From JBHAEC01 sp041855385 (GTDB lineage Bacteria; Bacillota; Negativicutes; Veillonellales; Veillonellaceae): a stretch of DNA of 5,829 nucleotides. Under the pieces are notes generated by a model. The model was not told the origin of the DNA. It did no database searches and saw only the letters and a list, made by a program, of their open reading frames with translations. The position numbers and the translations under genes were made by a program. How positions within the stretch are numbered: position 1 is the stretch's first letter; every line of letters starts with the position of its first letter. Location: the NCBI GenBank assembly GCA_041855385.1, contig JBHAEC010000054.1:1-5829 (forward strand), read 5' to 3'. Positions 4,520-5,829 of this stretch are shown here, in pieces.

Positions 4520-5829
4520 TTATTTCAGCAATAAGTGAAAAGTGGTGGATGTCCATGGAGATTTTGCATCAAGAGCGGACATATAATTAGTGATGAAAAG
4601 TTTAAACTCTTCTGTTTCTACTATTATAGGGGAAGAAGAGGGGGTACGATCTTTGTTTTCCGAGACTCTCCTTTTGACTTCTTCATAAATGGGATAGTTT
4701 AACTTTACTTCTCCGGACTGGGTAAAGAGAATCGCTTTTTTGTCGCTACTAAGAGAGAGAACACCCCTTCCGTCCGGTAGAGACAGGGAGGACGTATTAT
4801 CATTTAGCTGTTGGTCTAAAAGCAGTAAGCGATACCCTTCAATGGATAGAGGCGATTTGAAACTGTCCTTGTCTAAGTAGAAAGAGAGCGGTAACTCACG
4901 GGAATTTATCCCCATGGTTTGAACCTGTTCTTGCTGAGCTTCCAAGAGAGAGCGACTCTTTGTTTTTAGTAAGATATCCTGTATATCATAATGTGCCGTA
5001 TAGTGAGGAGCACTTCCTTTGTAGGTAACATTTTCTACATAGCTTATATATCCAAATAGGGGAAGAAAAATAATGATGGAAATAATAGAGACAATCTTGG
5101 TTAAGGTATAAGAAAAATCTTTTTGTTTAAAGAGGATATATGCGTTGTAGCAGAAAAACAGACTATTGCAAAGAAGGGCGTAAATAGAACTTACCTGCTG
5201 GGAAGGAATTGTAAGTTGGCGCTTTAGAATGAAGGCTATGGTGATCGCCGTAATGATAAGAAAAAGCGATAAAATGAGTGTCTGCGCCCGAGGATGTTTT
5301 TGGCAAATACTCCCGGCGATAAAGAAAAAATAAAAGGCACAAATGTATGGATAATAGGTATAAAGAAAAGCTACATCATTTCGTACGCCAAGAAGCATCT
5401 GCGTAAGGTATACGGTAGCCAGCAGTCCGCAGATAATGGAGAGGGCGGGCAAAATTTTCCCGAATAGGGCTTTAAAGAAGGTTCCGGGTACAAATAAAGC
5501 ATCTTCTTTAATTGAGAATAGCACCATAAAAAAGCTAAAGCCGGCACAGGCTGTTGCAATGCGAAACAGATCGGATGTGAACAGGGAATAATCAAAAATT
5601 GCGCCTATAAAAAAGACCGATAAGTAAATAGCAAAGTAAATGGTGAGAACATAGCCTATGGCGATTAAGGATTGCATAAGGCGGGTGAGGAGTTGCGGAA
5701 CATAGGGCTTCTCATTACATGGCGTAAAATATCGTAGCAATCCCTGAATGATAAAAAATCCTGCCAATAGGGAACATGATTGTTCAATGATGGGATAATA
5801 GGTGGTGATGGCCACGGCATACACCGCAA
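4520..5829 (-). CDS. Polytopic membrane protein, possibly DUF4153 family (5' partial)
   Basis: The frame is open to the right edge, so the true start lies outside; the first start-like codon in view, a GTG at 5824, is probably internal. The 434 residues from there contain about eight hydrophobic segments (17-34, 51-77, 85-104, 118-143, 152-173, 181-200, 212-232, 241-263). A hydrophilic C-terminal region of about 170 residues follows (265-434). That region is polar, includes TAHYDIQDILL (276-286), and lacks cysteines or any catalytic motif I recognise. The architecture, many membrane helices then a soluble tail, resembles DUF4153 proteins, but this is a guess from memory of the family. No convincing terminator follows its stop, so some read-through into brnQ (159 nt away, same strand) is possible. 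Function is unknown. Confidence 0.7.
   Translation of the reverse strand, partial: AVYAVAITTYYPIIEQSCSLLAGFFIIQGLLRYFTPCNEKPYVPQLLTRLMQSLIAIGYVLTIYFAIYLSVFFIGAIFDYSLFTSDLFRIATACAGFSFFMVLFSIKEDALFVPGTFFKALFGKILPALSIICGLLATVYLTQMLLGVRNDVAFLYTYYPYICAFYFFFIAGSICQKHPRAQTLILSLFLIITAITIAFILKRQLTIPSQQVSSIYALLCNSLFFCYNAYILFKQKDFSYTLTKIVSIISIIIFLPLFGYISYVENVTYKGSAPHYTAHYDIQDILLKTKSRSLLEAQQEQVQTMGINSRELPLSFYLDKDSFKSPLSIEGYRLLLLDQQLNDNTSSLSLPDGRGVLSLSSDKKAILFTQSGEVKLNYPIYEEVKRRVSENKDRTPSSSPIIVETEEFKLFITNYMSALDAKSPWTSTTFHLLLK

Overview
The window looks like core chromosome of a strictly anaerobic, low-to-mid GC Bacillota, perhaps a diderm Negativicutes (Veillonella/Megasphaera/Dialister-like). This is inferred from AT-rich intergenic DNA, strong AGGAG ribosome sites, near-consensus sigma-A promoters, an anaerobe-type biotin synthase and a small secreted PepSY protein. 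I ran no database search, so the lineage is a moderate-confidence guess.

Layout, left to right. (1) Biotin synthase bioB (minus, 1052-69) has a clear promoter, a BirA-type operator overlapping its -35 element, and an intrinsic terminator whose stem starts inside its last codons. (2) A divergent gene for a 109-aa secreted PepSY protein (plus, 1314-1643) has its own promoter. (3) A perfect 20-bp hairpin (1697-1739) acts as a two-way terminator between that gene and a convergent membrane-anchored alpha/beta hydrolase (minus, 2742-1777). (4) A tRNA-Gly(CCC) gene with encoded CCA (plus, 2846-2919) is followed by a second two-way terminator shared with brnQ. (5) A BrnQ-family branched-chain amino acid carrier (minus, 4361-3003) has a promoter overlapped by a palindrome. 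(6) A polytopic membrane protein, possibly of the DUF4153 type, is cut by the right window edge (minus, 5829-4520).

The genes are mostly single transcription units with their own promoters or terminators and do not form one pathway. bioB (biotin-responsive repression) and brnQ (amino acid uptake) are metabolic genes. The hydrolase and the DUF4153-like protein are of unknown substrate or role. I see no mobile element, CRISPR array, integrase or phage gene, and no evidence of a new multi-gene system. The most informative points are the altered auxiliary-cluster cysteines of BioB and the operator architecture of bioB and brnQ.
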